A DNA stretch of 11,318 nt. It comes from Micrococcales bacterium (GTDB lineage: Bacteria > Actinomycetota > Actinomycetes > Actinomycetales > Cellulomonadaceae). Where the stretch lies: contig WRCL01000028.1 of NCBI GenBank assembly GCA_009783975.1, forward strand, positions 1 through 11,318, given 5' to 3'. The translations under genes were made by a program, and so were the position numbers. Positions 1 to 6,244 of the stretch are shown one piece after another. Positions within the stretch are counted from its first letter, which is position 1, and each line of letters starts with the position of its first letter. A model generated the notes under the pieces. That model saw only the letters and a program-made list of their open reading frames with translations. It was not told where the DNA came from and searched no databases.

Positions 1-29
1 CTTCTTGTACTCAGCCGTGAAGCTCCTGC

Positions 30-281
30 GTGTCGAACCCATCATCGTTCCCTTCAGTCGGGAACTCGCTGCCGAAAAGGTCGGGACTCTACGGAAGCGG
101 GAACGGTCTAGACCTGGACTCGGTCGGGGTCCCGTGGGTTCTGGTCGGTGGAAACATGGTCACGCTGCACTGTTTGGAGCACGGACACGAGCGCACGCGC
201 ACCACCAACGATGGTGACATCGTCGTCGACGTGTGGACAGCCAGGAATGCGCTGCGCCAGGTCACCTCCTCTCCTTCCTGA
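30..281 (+). CDS. Doubtful small hypothetical protein (83 aa)
   Basis: This frame opens just after an in-frame stop at 18-20, and the first possible start is a GTG at 30. I recognise no family. The second half (from about residue 30) has mostly G/C third positions and a protein-like composition containing VTLHCLEHGHERT and GDIVVDVW, while the first 30 residues look less coding-like. No clear ribosome binding site precedes the GTG, so the true start could be further in or the ORF may be spurious. It is the best candidate in the first 335 bases, where I otherwise see nothing definite. Confidence 0.27.
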   Translation: MSNPSSFPSVGNSLPKRSGLYGSGNGLDLDSVGVPWVLVGGNMVTLHCLEHGHERTRTTNDGDIVVDVWTARNALRQVTSSPS

Positions 282-335
282 TCGGCCCAGCCGGCTGACA
301 GGTCCCTATCCCAAAGTGCTGCCCTCACATGGAAG

Positions 336-905
336 TTATAGGTCGGTGATGAAGTACTCGCCGCCTTCGCAGGTGATGGCCCAGGTCTGGGGGCTTTCCG
401 CCCCGTGGAGGACCCAGGTGTAGCCCATGACTGGGGCGCTGGAGATGTTGATCCGCCAGCCGTTGGTGAACCTCAGCTCCAGCACCTGGTCTTCCAGGCG
501 GACGGAGCAGACGGCCGGTTCTGCGTACCAGCGCAGGCTGGTGAGCTTGAGGGCTTGGAGTGCTTCGCCAGGGACGTCGTTGCTGACAAGCACAGGGAAC
601 TGGGTGTTCCACTCCTCGTCCGCGTCGATCCACCACTCGCCGAGCAGGTCCAGCCGCAGCTGTGAGGGCAGCCGCGGGTCTGCGGGCGGGCCGGAGACCG
701 ACCGGTCGAACTCCAGGCTGAACGAGGTGCTGAAGGTGTACCCGACGAAAAACGCGTCGCACACCAGCTCGCCCAGCAGGTCGGCGACCTTCTGGGGATC
801 TGGCTCAACCCTGGCCGCTGTCTCGGGCTCGGGCGTGTCAAGGCGTTCGAAGGATTCCCAGGTCAGGCCGGTCGTGTTCGTCGGTCGTGCGTGGTGTGCG
901 GGCAT
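336..905 (-). CDS. Hypothetical protein, 189 aa, unknown function
   Basis: The family is not recognised. I chose the ATG at 905 because GAGG lies 7 bases upstream, overlapping the TGA of the preceding small gene, and because the longer reading upstream of it is another gene's shadow. The protein looks soluble, with no signal peptide or membrane segment. After a polar N-terminus (about 1-35) there is a helical stretch (36-55), then strand-rich segments: YTFSTSFSLEF (56-66), LRLDLLGEWWID (83-94), VCSVRLEDQVLELRFTNGW (132-150) and a C-terminal WAITCEGGEYFI. The alternating pattern suggests a beta-sheet protein, loosely like small actinobacterial DUF proteins seen next to toxins or immunity genes, but I cannot name one. 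It is probably co-transcribed with the frameshifted gene at 916-1156, since the two are separated by only 10 bases. Confidence 0.72.
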   Translation of the reverse strand: MPAHHARPTNTTGLTWESFERLDTPEPETAARVEPDPQKVADLLGELVCDAFFVGYTFSTSFSLEFDRSVSGPPADPRLPSQLRLDLLGEWWIDADEEWNTQFPVLVSNDVPGEALQALKLTSLRWYAEPAVCSVRLEDQVLELRFTNGWRINISSAPVMGYTWVLHGAESPQTWAITCEGGEYFITDL

Positions 906-915
906 CGGGGGTTCC

Positions 916-1156
916 TCAGTTCTGGCCAAGGGTCGCCATGAGGGTGCGGGCCTTGGCCTTGCGGGCGACGATCTGCTCCAGACCTGGCCAGGTCGCCGCG
1001 TCGGCGGGGATGAGTCCACGCCGACCGGCTTCGCGCAGGTGGTCAGCGTTGGTGATCGCCACGTCGAGCACCTTGGACAACGGCCTCGCCGGTCTGCGCC
1101 CACCCCAGGTCGCGGAACACCGCGACAGCCTCGTCCAGCTGCGGGTTGCGTGTCAT
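916..1156 (-). pseudogene. Small gene split by a frameshift (about 80 aa if repaired)
   Basis: A convincing reading starts at the ATG at 1156, with AGGA 6 bases upstream, and gives MTRNPQLDEAVAVFRDLGWA. It then falls out of frame near 1078-1081. The next frame carries on with coding-like sequence, SKVLDVAITNADHLREAG and so on, ending in ATLGQN at a TGA at 916-918. The span of 241 bases is 3 x 80 + 1, as expected for one inserted base; removing one T from the GTTGTCC step restores VSKV. The repaired protein would be helical and about 79 aa. The family is not recognised. Its stop overlaps the ribosome binding site of the 189-aa gene, so the two form an operon. I see no recognisable slippery heptamer, so a mutation or sequencing error is more likely than programmed frameshifting. 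Confidence 0.6.
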
Positions 1157-1354
1157 CGGCGGTCCTGTCTCATGGGTGCGTCTGGCGATGATCTCACGGT
1201 TCCGTCCTGCGATCTGGACCTGGCTTGGACGCGGCGCTGCTGCGACGCTCCTCCGCCTCGCCACGCACCCCACCTGATACCGCTCCTCTCCGACATTTTC
1301 GACGCGACAGAGCCGGCGCCACCAGCTGCGGTGCAGGTCAGCCGCCTCAGGACA

Positions 1355-3049
1355 CTAGACGAAGCGGAAACCGAAGAGTCCACCGTCCTCTCCCGCGTCG
1401 GTGAGCACTGGAGACATGACATAGTCGCGGGGGTCAAAACCTGTGCGCTCGGCGCCTTCTAAACGGTCGGAGTTGAGGGTGACGATGTACTGGAATCCGT
1501 GCTCGTCCGCGAGGCGTGCACCAATGTTCAGGCAGGAGGCCAGCTGGCGTTCGTCCATGGAGTCGAACAGGAGGCTGTCGTGGACCAGGAGGCCTGGAGA
1601 TCGCCCTGTCTTGATCGCCGTGATCAAGCATACAATGTCGAGCAGGAATGTCTTGACCTCCGAGATCCCGGTTGAGGCATCGCCGTCGATCTTCGGATCG
1701 ACTCTGAGCTCTCCCTTGTCAGAGGCGTCGATCAGGAGCGAGACGGAACGGTCGTTGTAGATCTCTTCACCCAGCTGGGTGAAGAGGGCCATAGCCTCGT
1801 CGCGGTAGTCCGCCCGCTCGCGGATCTCGGTGATGAGGCTTGCCTTGGCCTGGAGCATCATCTCTTTGATCTTCAGACCGTCGCTGGTGATCGACTGCGC
1901 CAGCTCCAGCCGACGTTCCACATCCTTCACCTGGGCGTCGAGCTGTGCGAGATCACGTTGGGCGCTCATGAAGGTGTCCAGAGCCATCGAGTCTTGCAGC
2001 AGGGTCATTACCGATGCGCGCTCGGCATCGAGGCTGATTCGTCGCTCGGCGATGTCATCCAACCGGCTCACGGTGTCCCGCAGCTCGGACTCCAGGAACA
2101 GCCTGCGGTTGTGAACCACCGAGGCATGGAAAGCGGCTACCTCGTCGAAGCGTCGTGCGACAGCGTCGGGAAGGACCAGCCCGATCTCTTGGTACAGCGT
2201 CTGCACGTGTTCAGGGGTCGTCCTGGAAGAACCGGACGGTTCTTCCAGGATCGCCGTCTCGATGTCGCGTCGCCGCGTCTCCAACGCCAGGGCCTCATCG
2301 TTGAGGTCGCGAATCTCGCTCGACAGACGGTCCGCCTCCCTCTGGTGGTCGGCGTACTGGTCGTCGACCCGGAAGCGCCTGAGGTCGTCAGCGAGTCGGC
2401 CCCACCGCGCCTTCGTGTGCACGAGGTTCGCCCGTAGCTCGTTCTCGGCCAGCGCCATCCCCGGCACCGCACCGGCTCTGATGGCCTGGGACAGAGCCTT
2501 GCGGTGCTTCTCCTGGACCGCGATGTCACCAGCCTTTCCAAGGATCTCAGGAGAGAAACCGAGGAAGTACCCGACCCGGATCCCGCTCTCGTAGATCGGC
2601 TCCGTCTGGCGAAGTCTCACCGCGTCCTGGAAATCGACCCGGACCAGCTGGCTCACCAGCTGGCCCACAGTCGGCCGTGACACGTCGTCGCCTAGGCCGA
2701 ACTGCCGGCGCAACTCGTACCGCCAGTCGTCACGGCTCAACTCGCTGCTGCCGAGCCGCATCCTGCTCGGCCTCGCCGTGCTTCGTTCGACACGGGTGAC
2801 ACGATCCGCGGCAAGCGCCAGGTCGGCCCAGAACGAGTGCTCCTTGAGTTCGTCGCGCGACAGCGCCTTGTCCAGGTCACCACCCAGCAGGTACCGCAAG
2901 ATCCGGACAGAACTCGTCTTGCCCGAACCGTTCCGGCTCTCGCCAGCCGTCGATTCTTCCGTCTTGGCTGCAAGCAGCACGTTCATTCCGTCGTGGAACT
3001 TGAGTCTCTTGAACCTCGGGTCGGACGAACCGATCTCATGCAGAAACAT
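1355..3049 (-). CDS. DUF2326-type coiled-coil ATPase, ABC-3C ATPase component
   Basis: The protein has 564 residues and an SMC/RecN-like layout. The N-terminal ATPase half carries a Walker A of form GESRNGSGKTS at 36-46 (Lys44, Thr45). A long charged helical middle (about 180-430) is rich in heptad-like stretches such as READRLSSEIRDLNDEALAL. The C-terminal half has a degenerate signature, GISEVKTFLLDIV, and a Walker B-like LLVHDSLLFD at 487-496, followed by QYIVTLNSD at 520-528. The HDS..LFD and TLNxD motifs are what I know from DUF2326 ATPases, which are the ATPase subunit of ABC-three-component systems; the length is normal for them. Expected role: nucleic acid-responsive ATP hydrolysis that controls the partner effector. 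It is the last gene of the operon and its start overlaps the middle component by 14 bases, so the two are translationally coupled. Confidence 0.88.
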   Translation of the reverse strand: MFLHEIGSSDPRFKRLKFHDGMNVLLAAKTEESTAGESRNGSGKTSSVRILRYLLGGDLDKALSRDELKEHSFWADLALAADRVTRVERSTARPSRMRLGSSELSRDDWRYELRRQFGLGDDVSRPTVGQLVSQLVRVDFQDAVRLRQTEPIYESGIRVGYFLGFSPEILGKAGDIAVQEKHRKALSQAIRAGAVPGMALAENELRANLVHTKARWGRLADDLRRFRVDDQYADHQREADRLSSEIRDLNDEALALETRRRDIETAILEEPSGSSRTTPEHVQTLYQEIGLVLPDAVARRFDEVAAFHASVVHNRRLFLESELRDTVSRLDDIAERRISLDAERASVMTLLQDSMALDTFMSAQRDLAQLDAQVKDVERRLELAQSITSDGLKIKEMMLQAKASLITEIRERADYRDEAMALFTQLGEEIYNDRSVSLLIDASDKGELRVDPKIDGDASTGISEVKTFLLDIVCLITAIKTGRSPGLLVHDSLLFDSMDERQLASCLNIGARLADEHGFQYIVTLNSDRLEGAERTGFDPRDYVMSPVLTDAGEDGGLFGFRFV

Positions 3050-3284
3050 GGTGCCGCTCCAGTCGTCCCAGGTCGTCCCACGAGACGGCGTCGATGACGA
3101 ACAGCATCGTCAACGACAGGGCGAACCAGTCGAAGGTGATGACGCCATCGTCACCTTCGAGCTGCCTTGTGTAGCGCTCCCACAGACCCGAGACCGTCGT
3201 CGGCGACTCCAGCAGCGACAGGACCGTCGCCCCCACAGACAGCAGCGCGCGGTCAGCGCTGATCCCCTTCGTCGGCAACAACAT
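3036..3284 (-). CDS. ABC-3C middle component, type 6-like (82 aa)
   Basis: This small protein begins MLLPTKGISADRALLSVGAT and continues with TVSGLWERY and FDWFALSLTMLFVIDAVS. That order (an L-P-T/N-K start, the 'RALLxVGA' helix, 'TVSxLW', and a final 'FDWF...L..LY/F' helix) and the length of about 80 residues match the MC6 class of ABC-three-component middle components as I remember them. The fold is expected to be winged-helix-like and to bridge the ATPase and the effector protein. It sits 3 bases after the effector stop and overlaps the ATPase start by 14 bases. Being sandwiched between an effector and a DUF2326 ATPase is itself strong support. The function is inferred from family and context; the exact MC subclass is less certain than the role. 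Confidence 0.82.
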   Translation of the reverse strand: MLLPTKGISADRALLSVGATVLSLLESPTTVSGLWERYTRQLEGDDGVITFDWFALSLTMLFVIDAVSWDDLGRLERHHVSA

Positions 3285-3287
3285 GCC

Positions 3288-4220
3288 TCAAGCGCTCCCG
3301 TCCGCTGGCGGCTCTTCGAAGATATCGCACGAGTCGAAGAAGTAGGCAGTCACAGCATATATCGCGTTGGCCAGGCGCTGGTCCAGCCTGGGGTCGGAGC
3401 CGAACTTCGCATATATCGTCTCCACGATTTCGCTTGGAACATCAGTGCTCCGGCGGGCCGCCTCGTAAACCTGGCGAAAATTCCGAGCAGCCGAGTCTCG
3501 CAGACCAGGGTCCGTCTGGCTGCCGAACCACGCGTCGATCCTCCGTGAGAACAAGCGGCCTACGTTGAACTCGATTAGATTTACTGCCGAGATGCGGTTG
3601 TAGTCCATCTTCGTCGCGGGGACCACCCTGATCGTACTCAGGTCTTCGCCGCTTTCTGCTGATCCGCTCCTGAGCGTCTCGATCAACGGAACGATATCCT
3701 TCAGCTCTGCACTCTCGGCATGCGGTACGCCTGGTATCAGCTCGGCCAGAAGGTCCTCGTCCAGCCGCGTCACCACGTTGTTCCACAAGTCGTCAGGAGC
3801 CCTCCACAACTGGACATCGATCGGACGCTCCGAACCTGGGCCGTGCGCTTGCTGCATCTGCACCAACTGCTGAGTCGGACCATCCCCGAACAGTGCGTTG
3901 GTCACGAAACGCCAGACCGTGAAACCCGACCAGCACTCCAACCCTCGTGCGAAGTCGCTGACGAGCTTGCGACGGGCCTTACCCGCCACGTCGGTGGTAG
4001 CCCGAGATCCGTAGCAGGCGTAGAGGATCGTCCCCCGTTCCGCCAGGCCGTCGCAGCCCCCATCTCCCCGGGAGCCCATAGGATCAGGATTCACGTAGTC
4101 GGGGTGGAACAGCCTCAACAACCCCGTGACGTAGTCCTCGAACTCCGTGCCAGACGCGAGACACAACTGGTCGTGTCTCGCCCGGTACCACTCCTTCCAG
4201 GCGGAGTCGCGCAGCGCCAC
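3288..4220 (-). CDS. ABC-3C effector protein with nuclease-like N-terminus and ABC-3C C-terminal domain (310 aa)
   Basis: The start is a GTG at 4220 preceded by GGAGGGAG at good spacing; a nearby ATG is in another frame. Residues 24-71 look like a restriction-endonuclease-fold core: GTEFEDYV (Glu26), then GSRGDGGCDGL (Asp53, Asp57), then a strand ILYACYG (65-71) where (D/E)xK would normally sit. No lysine is present there, so the metal site may be degenerate or differently built. From about 205 on, ATKMDYNRISAVNLIEF and the later FRQVYEAARR resemble the C-terminal domain that defines ABC-3C effector subunits. It is the first gene of the operon, with the middle component 3 bases downstream. 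Predicted role: the executing subunit that damages nucleic acid when released by the ATPase. The operon assignment is strong; nuclease activity is inferred and could be wrong. Confidence 0.78.
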   Translation of the reverse strand: MALRDSAWKEWYRARHDQLCLASGTEFEDYVTGLLRLFHPDYVNPDPMGSRGDGGCDGLAERGTILYACYGSRATTDVAGKARRKLVSDFARGLECWSGFTVWRFVTNALFGDGPTQQLVQMQQAHGPGSERPIDVQLWRAPDDLWNNVVTRLDEDLLAELIPGVPHAESAELKDIVPLIETLRSGSAESGEDLSTIRVVPATKMDYNRISAVNLIEFNVGRLFSRRIDAWFGSQTDPGLRDSAARNFRQVYEAARRSTDVPSEIVETIYAKFGSDPRLDQRLANAIYAVTAYFFDSCDIFEEPPADGSA

Positions 4221-4252
4221 CAGGTCTCCCTCCGGTTCCGTGCATCCTACGA

Positions 4253-4336
4253 CGATGTATCGATGTATCCATCAGCCGGGAGCAGGCTCGCCCCCGTGAC
4301 CGGACCTTAGTACATACATACTACTGATAGCAACAA
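4253..4336 (-). promoter_or_regulatory. AT-rich promoter/operator-like segment upstream of the ABC-3C operon
   Basis: In a region that is otherwise very GC-rich, this segment is conspicuously AT-rich. It holds an interrupted palindrome TAGTA-CATACA-TACTA at 4308-4323 and a tandem 8-bp repeat CGATGTAT x2 at 4253-4268. Read on the minus strand, TTGTTG (4336-4331) lies 16 bases before TGTACT, a plausible -35/-10 pair for the operon starting at 4220. The palindrome overlapping the -10 would suit a repressor, and the tandem repeat lies in the leader. No regulator gene is adjacent. The composition and repeats are directly visible; the promoter assignment is inference. Confidence 0.38.
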
Positions 4337-4366
4337 CGACCCTGGGCGGAGAGCGACACGTCGCCC

Positions 4367-4587
4367 CAGGCTGGATCCACCGGTTGTTGCCGTAGCGAGC
4401 GTCACCTGGCGGGTGCGCTGGCAAGGCGGAGCTGGGCCCACGGCGCAAGAGGCTCCGCGCGGCGGCGCAGCCGACGTGGGGAGGAGTGCTGGGGAAAGGC
4501 GGGCTGGAGGCCCGTTGAGCAGCGACAACGCGGCCAGCGTGCCCGTCAGGGGACGCGCAGCCGGCAAGAATCGGTGGATCCAGGCTG
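4367..4587 (+). repeat. 221-bp element closed by a 26-bp imperfect inverted repeat (structured RNA or MITE)
   Basis: Positions 4367-4392 pair with 4562-4587: 24 of 26 positions match, counting one G-U, with G-G mismatches at 4370/4584 and 4386/4568. The core arm is CTGGATCCACCG. Inside are further hairpins: AGCG(T)CACC/GGTGCGCT at 4398-4419, GCGGAGC/GCTCCGC at 4426-4458, CGGC/GCCG at 4463-4473, CGGGC/GCCCG at 4500-4514 nested within TGCT/AGCA (4487-4521), and GCGT.CCC/GGG.ACGC at 4537-4556. No convincing ORF fills it. The plus strand is slightly favoured because the one wobble is G-U on that strand. The multibranched layout suggests a structured RNA; the long terminal repeats equally suggest a non-autonomous transposable element, but no target duplication is visible. 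Confidence 0.55.
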
Positions 4588-4762
4588 AGACCCGGCACTT
4601 GTGAGGACGCCCGCCCACACCACAGGCAGTGTCCGGTGATCGCCGGACCGACGCGCCGACAAGACGCGGGTTCCAGGGCGGACCTCCAGGCAGGATGATG
4701 CAGGTGAGGCTTGGCAGGCCCCCGGATGGGAACACCTGCGGGTCCCGGGGTATCACACACAC

Positions 4763-5461
4763 ATGACGAGTGCCCGACACCCCTACCCGCTGCCAGGTCC
4801 GCACCATTCTCCAGGGCCGTACCGGACACCGCAGGATGCCCCTGCACGGCCGCGCGACGGCAGGGTGTTGCTGCGGCTGGGCGGCATCTGTGGGGCGTTG
4901 GTTGTGGTCATCGTGCTGGGGGGGCTCGCTGTGGCGCTGCTCAACCCCGTGACCAAGCACTATTTCACCGGTGACGAGCTGACGGTCGAGCTGGAGCCTG
5001 GCAGGTGGTACGAGGTCCGTGAGGAGATCCCCTCCCGCTCGCCTCGGGTCGGCACGTGCACGGTCGGCGGACCGGTCGACGCCCAGTGGGACCTTGCGGT
5101 CAAAGAGACCCGGGTCCGCCGGGGTTCGACCACTCAGGTCCAGGCGAACGTCGGGCTGTACCGTTTCCGCACCGACACTGCGGGCCAGTACACGTTCGTG
5201 TGCCGCCACGACCCGGGCACCAGCGGGTCGTTCTACCTGCTCGTGCCGGGCACGGGGCCTGTTGCCGCCGGGGTGGTCATCGTCGTCGCAGTGGCCATCT
5301 TCATCCCGGTGACGTTCGCGACGGTGATCGCGGGACTGGTCATGCGCAACAGGGCCCAGAACCGCTGTGGCGCGGGGGTGCAGGACGCGCCGCCTGGTTC
5401 TCTGGTGCTCGGCACCAGGGACGCCGCACCGTGGCCCGATGACCGGGCTGTGCGAGGCTGA
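4763..5461 (+). CDS. Two-TM membrane protein of unknown function (232 aa)
   Basis: The N-terminal 35 residues are Pro/His/Arg-rich and presumably cytoplasmic. A first hydrophobic segment spans about 37-60, a soluble domain of about 105 residues (61-165) would be extracellular, and a second hydrophobic segment spans 166-194. The outer domain is strand-rich, has two cysteines (99 and 147) that could form a disulfide, and includes GQYTFVCRHD followed by a Gly/Ser stretch, a pattern like a small beta-sandwich. I do not recognise a family. The last 19 codons (from residue 214) lie within the left copy of a 127-bp direct repeat, so the original C-terminus may have been replaced. The start is the first ATG; the Shine-Dalgarno site is poor. 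Confidence 0.7.
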   Translation: MTSARHPYPLPGPHHSPGPYRTPQDAPARPRDGRVLLRLGGICGALVVVIVLGGLAVALLNPVTKHYFTGDELTVELEPGRWYEVREEIPSRSPRVGTCTVGGPVDAQWDLAVKETRVRRGSTTQVQANVGLYRFRTDTAGQYTFVCRHDPGTSGSFYLLVPGTGPVAAGVVIVVAVAIFIPVTFATVIAGLVMRNRAQNRCGAGVQDAPPGSLVLGTRDAAPWPDDRAVRG

Positions 5462-5530
5462 TCACGCAGCCCCGGTGGTCATCGCGAAGAACGGGCCCCG
5501 CCCGCCACCGCTGCGTTCGCGTCGAACGTC
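5404..5530. repeat. Left copy of a 127-bp imperfect direct repeat
   Basis: This aligns without gaps to 6871-6997 at a constant offset of 1467 bases. It is nearly identical over the first 75-80 bases and more diverged afterwards, then matches again at TTCGCGTCGAACG. On the plus strand both copies end an ORF in APWPDDRAVRG-stop; here that is the end of the membrane protein. On the minus strand both copies encode a C-terminal peptide with FDAN followed by Ala/Gly-rich residues and a stop. The two copies bracket the PIN toxin and its antitoxin. Confidence 0.85.
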
Positions 5531-5550
5531 GATGGACCACCTGACCGGCC

Positions 5551-5600
5551 ACCCGGTCACGCGGAACACCGTGGGCCACCAACCAGTCGGCCATCGCCGT
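5551..5600 (-). pseudogene. 50-bp fragment of ydcF
   Basis: This aligns to 7371-7420 inside the intact YdcF gene with about 45 of 50 bases identical. On the minus strand it encodes MADWLVAHGVPRDRV, matching MADWLVNHGVPRDRV in the intact protein. Both ends are broken: it runs directly into the FDAN-encoding end of the left direct repeat, and upstream similarity stops at about 5601. It is a remnant of a duplicated ydcF region with a large internal deletion. Confidence 0.8.
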
Positions 5601-5646
5601 CCAACCGAAAGCTCCGGGCCATCATTCGCGTCCCAAGGTCGGTGGA

Positions 5647-6237
5647 TCAGTCGTCAGTGAGGGATCTGAGAGCGTCTGTGAGCAGGTCGACAGCCTCGTC
5701 CATGCTGTACCGAGCCCTGAGAAGGTCGAACAAGTCCACGACGCTGCGTGGTGGGGTGCTGTATCTCTCGCTGATGGCTCTCACCGCCCGCAGCGCGACC
5801 TCGGGTGCCACGGAAACCGTGTCTGCGGCAAACCGTGCGGCGGAGACCACTGCGAGCCCGGGAGGGAGCAATTGCACGGGCAGGTCCTTGATGTTGTCGC
5901 TGACGATGACACCGGCGCCACCGACGACTGCTGCCGCGACAAGGTGCTCGTCGTCTGGGTCGGGGAGACCATATGTGCCTTCCAGTGGTTCCCACCCGGT
6001 GACGCAGGCATCGTCGAAGGCAAGTTGCATCTGTTGGAACAGCCATGCTGCCGCATCCTGTGCCGCCGTGGGGTTGGCCCCGCGCCGGACGCGCTTGCTC
6101 GTCTCGCCGCGCACGAGCTCGTCAAGGACTGCCTGGGACCACACCGGCCGATACAGTCCTTCGGCTGCCATGCTCAGCAAGAAGTCGCGTTGGAGGCTGG
6201 GCCACAGGACGGAGGTGTCCAGGAGGGCCGTGAACAC
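5647..6237 (-). CDS. PIN-domain toxin (VapC-like ribonuclease, 196 aa)
   Basis: I take the GTG at 6237 as start, giving a protein beginning (M)FTALLDTSVLWPSLQRDFLL; the frame runs further upstream only through the antitoxin gene. The PIN acidic residues are all visible: Asp7 in LLDTSVLW, Glu40 in VLDELVR, Asp96 in PDPDDEHLV and Asp114 in VIVSDN. PIN toxins are Mg-dependent RNases that cleave tRNA, rRNA or mRNA. After the about 120-residue domain there is a helical C-terminal extension (about 120-196) with RSVVDLFDLLRARY, longer than in classic 130-residue VapC but usual for PIN proteins paired with excisionase-like HTH proteins. The start lies 7 bases after the antitoxin stop, so the genes are co-transcribed. 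The target RNA cannot be told from sequence. Confidence 0.87.
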   Translation of the reverse strand: MFTALLDTSVLWPSLQRDFLLSMAAEGLYRPVWSQAVLDELVRGETSKRVRRGANPTAAQDAAAWLFQQMQLAFDDACVTGWEPLEGTYGLPDPDDEHLVAAAVVGGAGVIVSDNIKDLPVQLLPPGLAVVSAARFAADTVSVAPEVALRAVRAISERYSTPPRSVVDLFDLLRARYSMDEAVDLLTDALRSLTDD

Positions 6238-6244
6238 GTCGTGA

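Larger units (their letters stand above)
4221..4762. other. Gene-free region between divergent genes
   Basis: These 542 bases separate the ABC-3C operon (minus) from the membrane protein (plus). Long open frames cross them, but they read like shadows: low-complexity, Arg/Pro/Gly-rich and without family motifs. Besides the AT-rich segment and the 221-bp inverted-repeat element, there is a hairpin GGGCG/CGCCC at 4344-4366 directly left of the element and another, GTCCGG/CCGGAC, at 4631-4648. No clear ribosome binding site precedes the ATG at 4763. Confidence 0.6.

Noticed and set aside
4367..4587. RNase P RNA, tmRNA, SRP RNA or group II intron as identity of the inverted-repeat element
   Set aside because: The conserved cores I know for these RNAs (for example the GAGGAAAGUCC and ACAGA segments of RNase P, or a domain V hairpin) are not present, and no reverse transcriptase lies nearby.
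4307..5209. Minus-strand frame of 300 codons across the gene-free region and the membrane protein
   Set aside because: No family motif and Pro/Arg/His-rich low-complexity composition. It covers the inverted-repeat element on one side and lies antisense to the membrane protein on the other.
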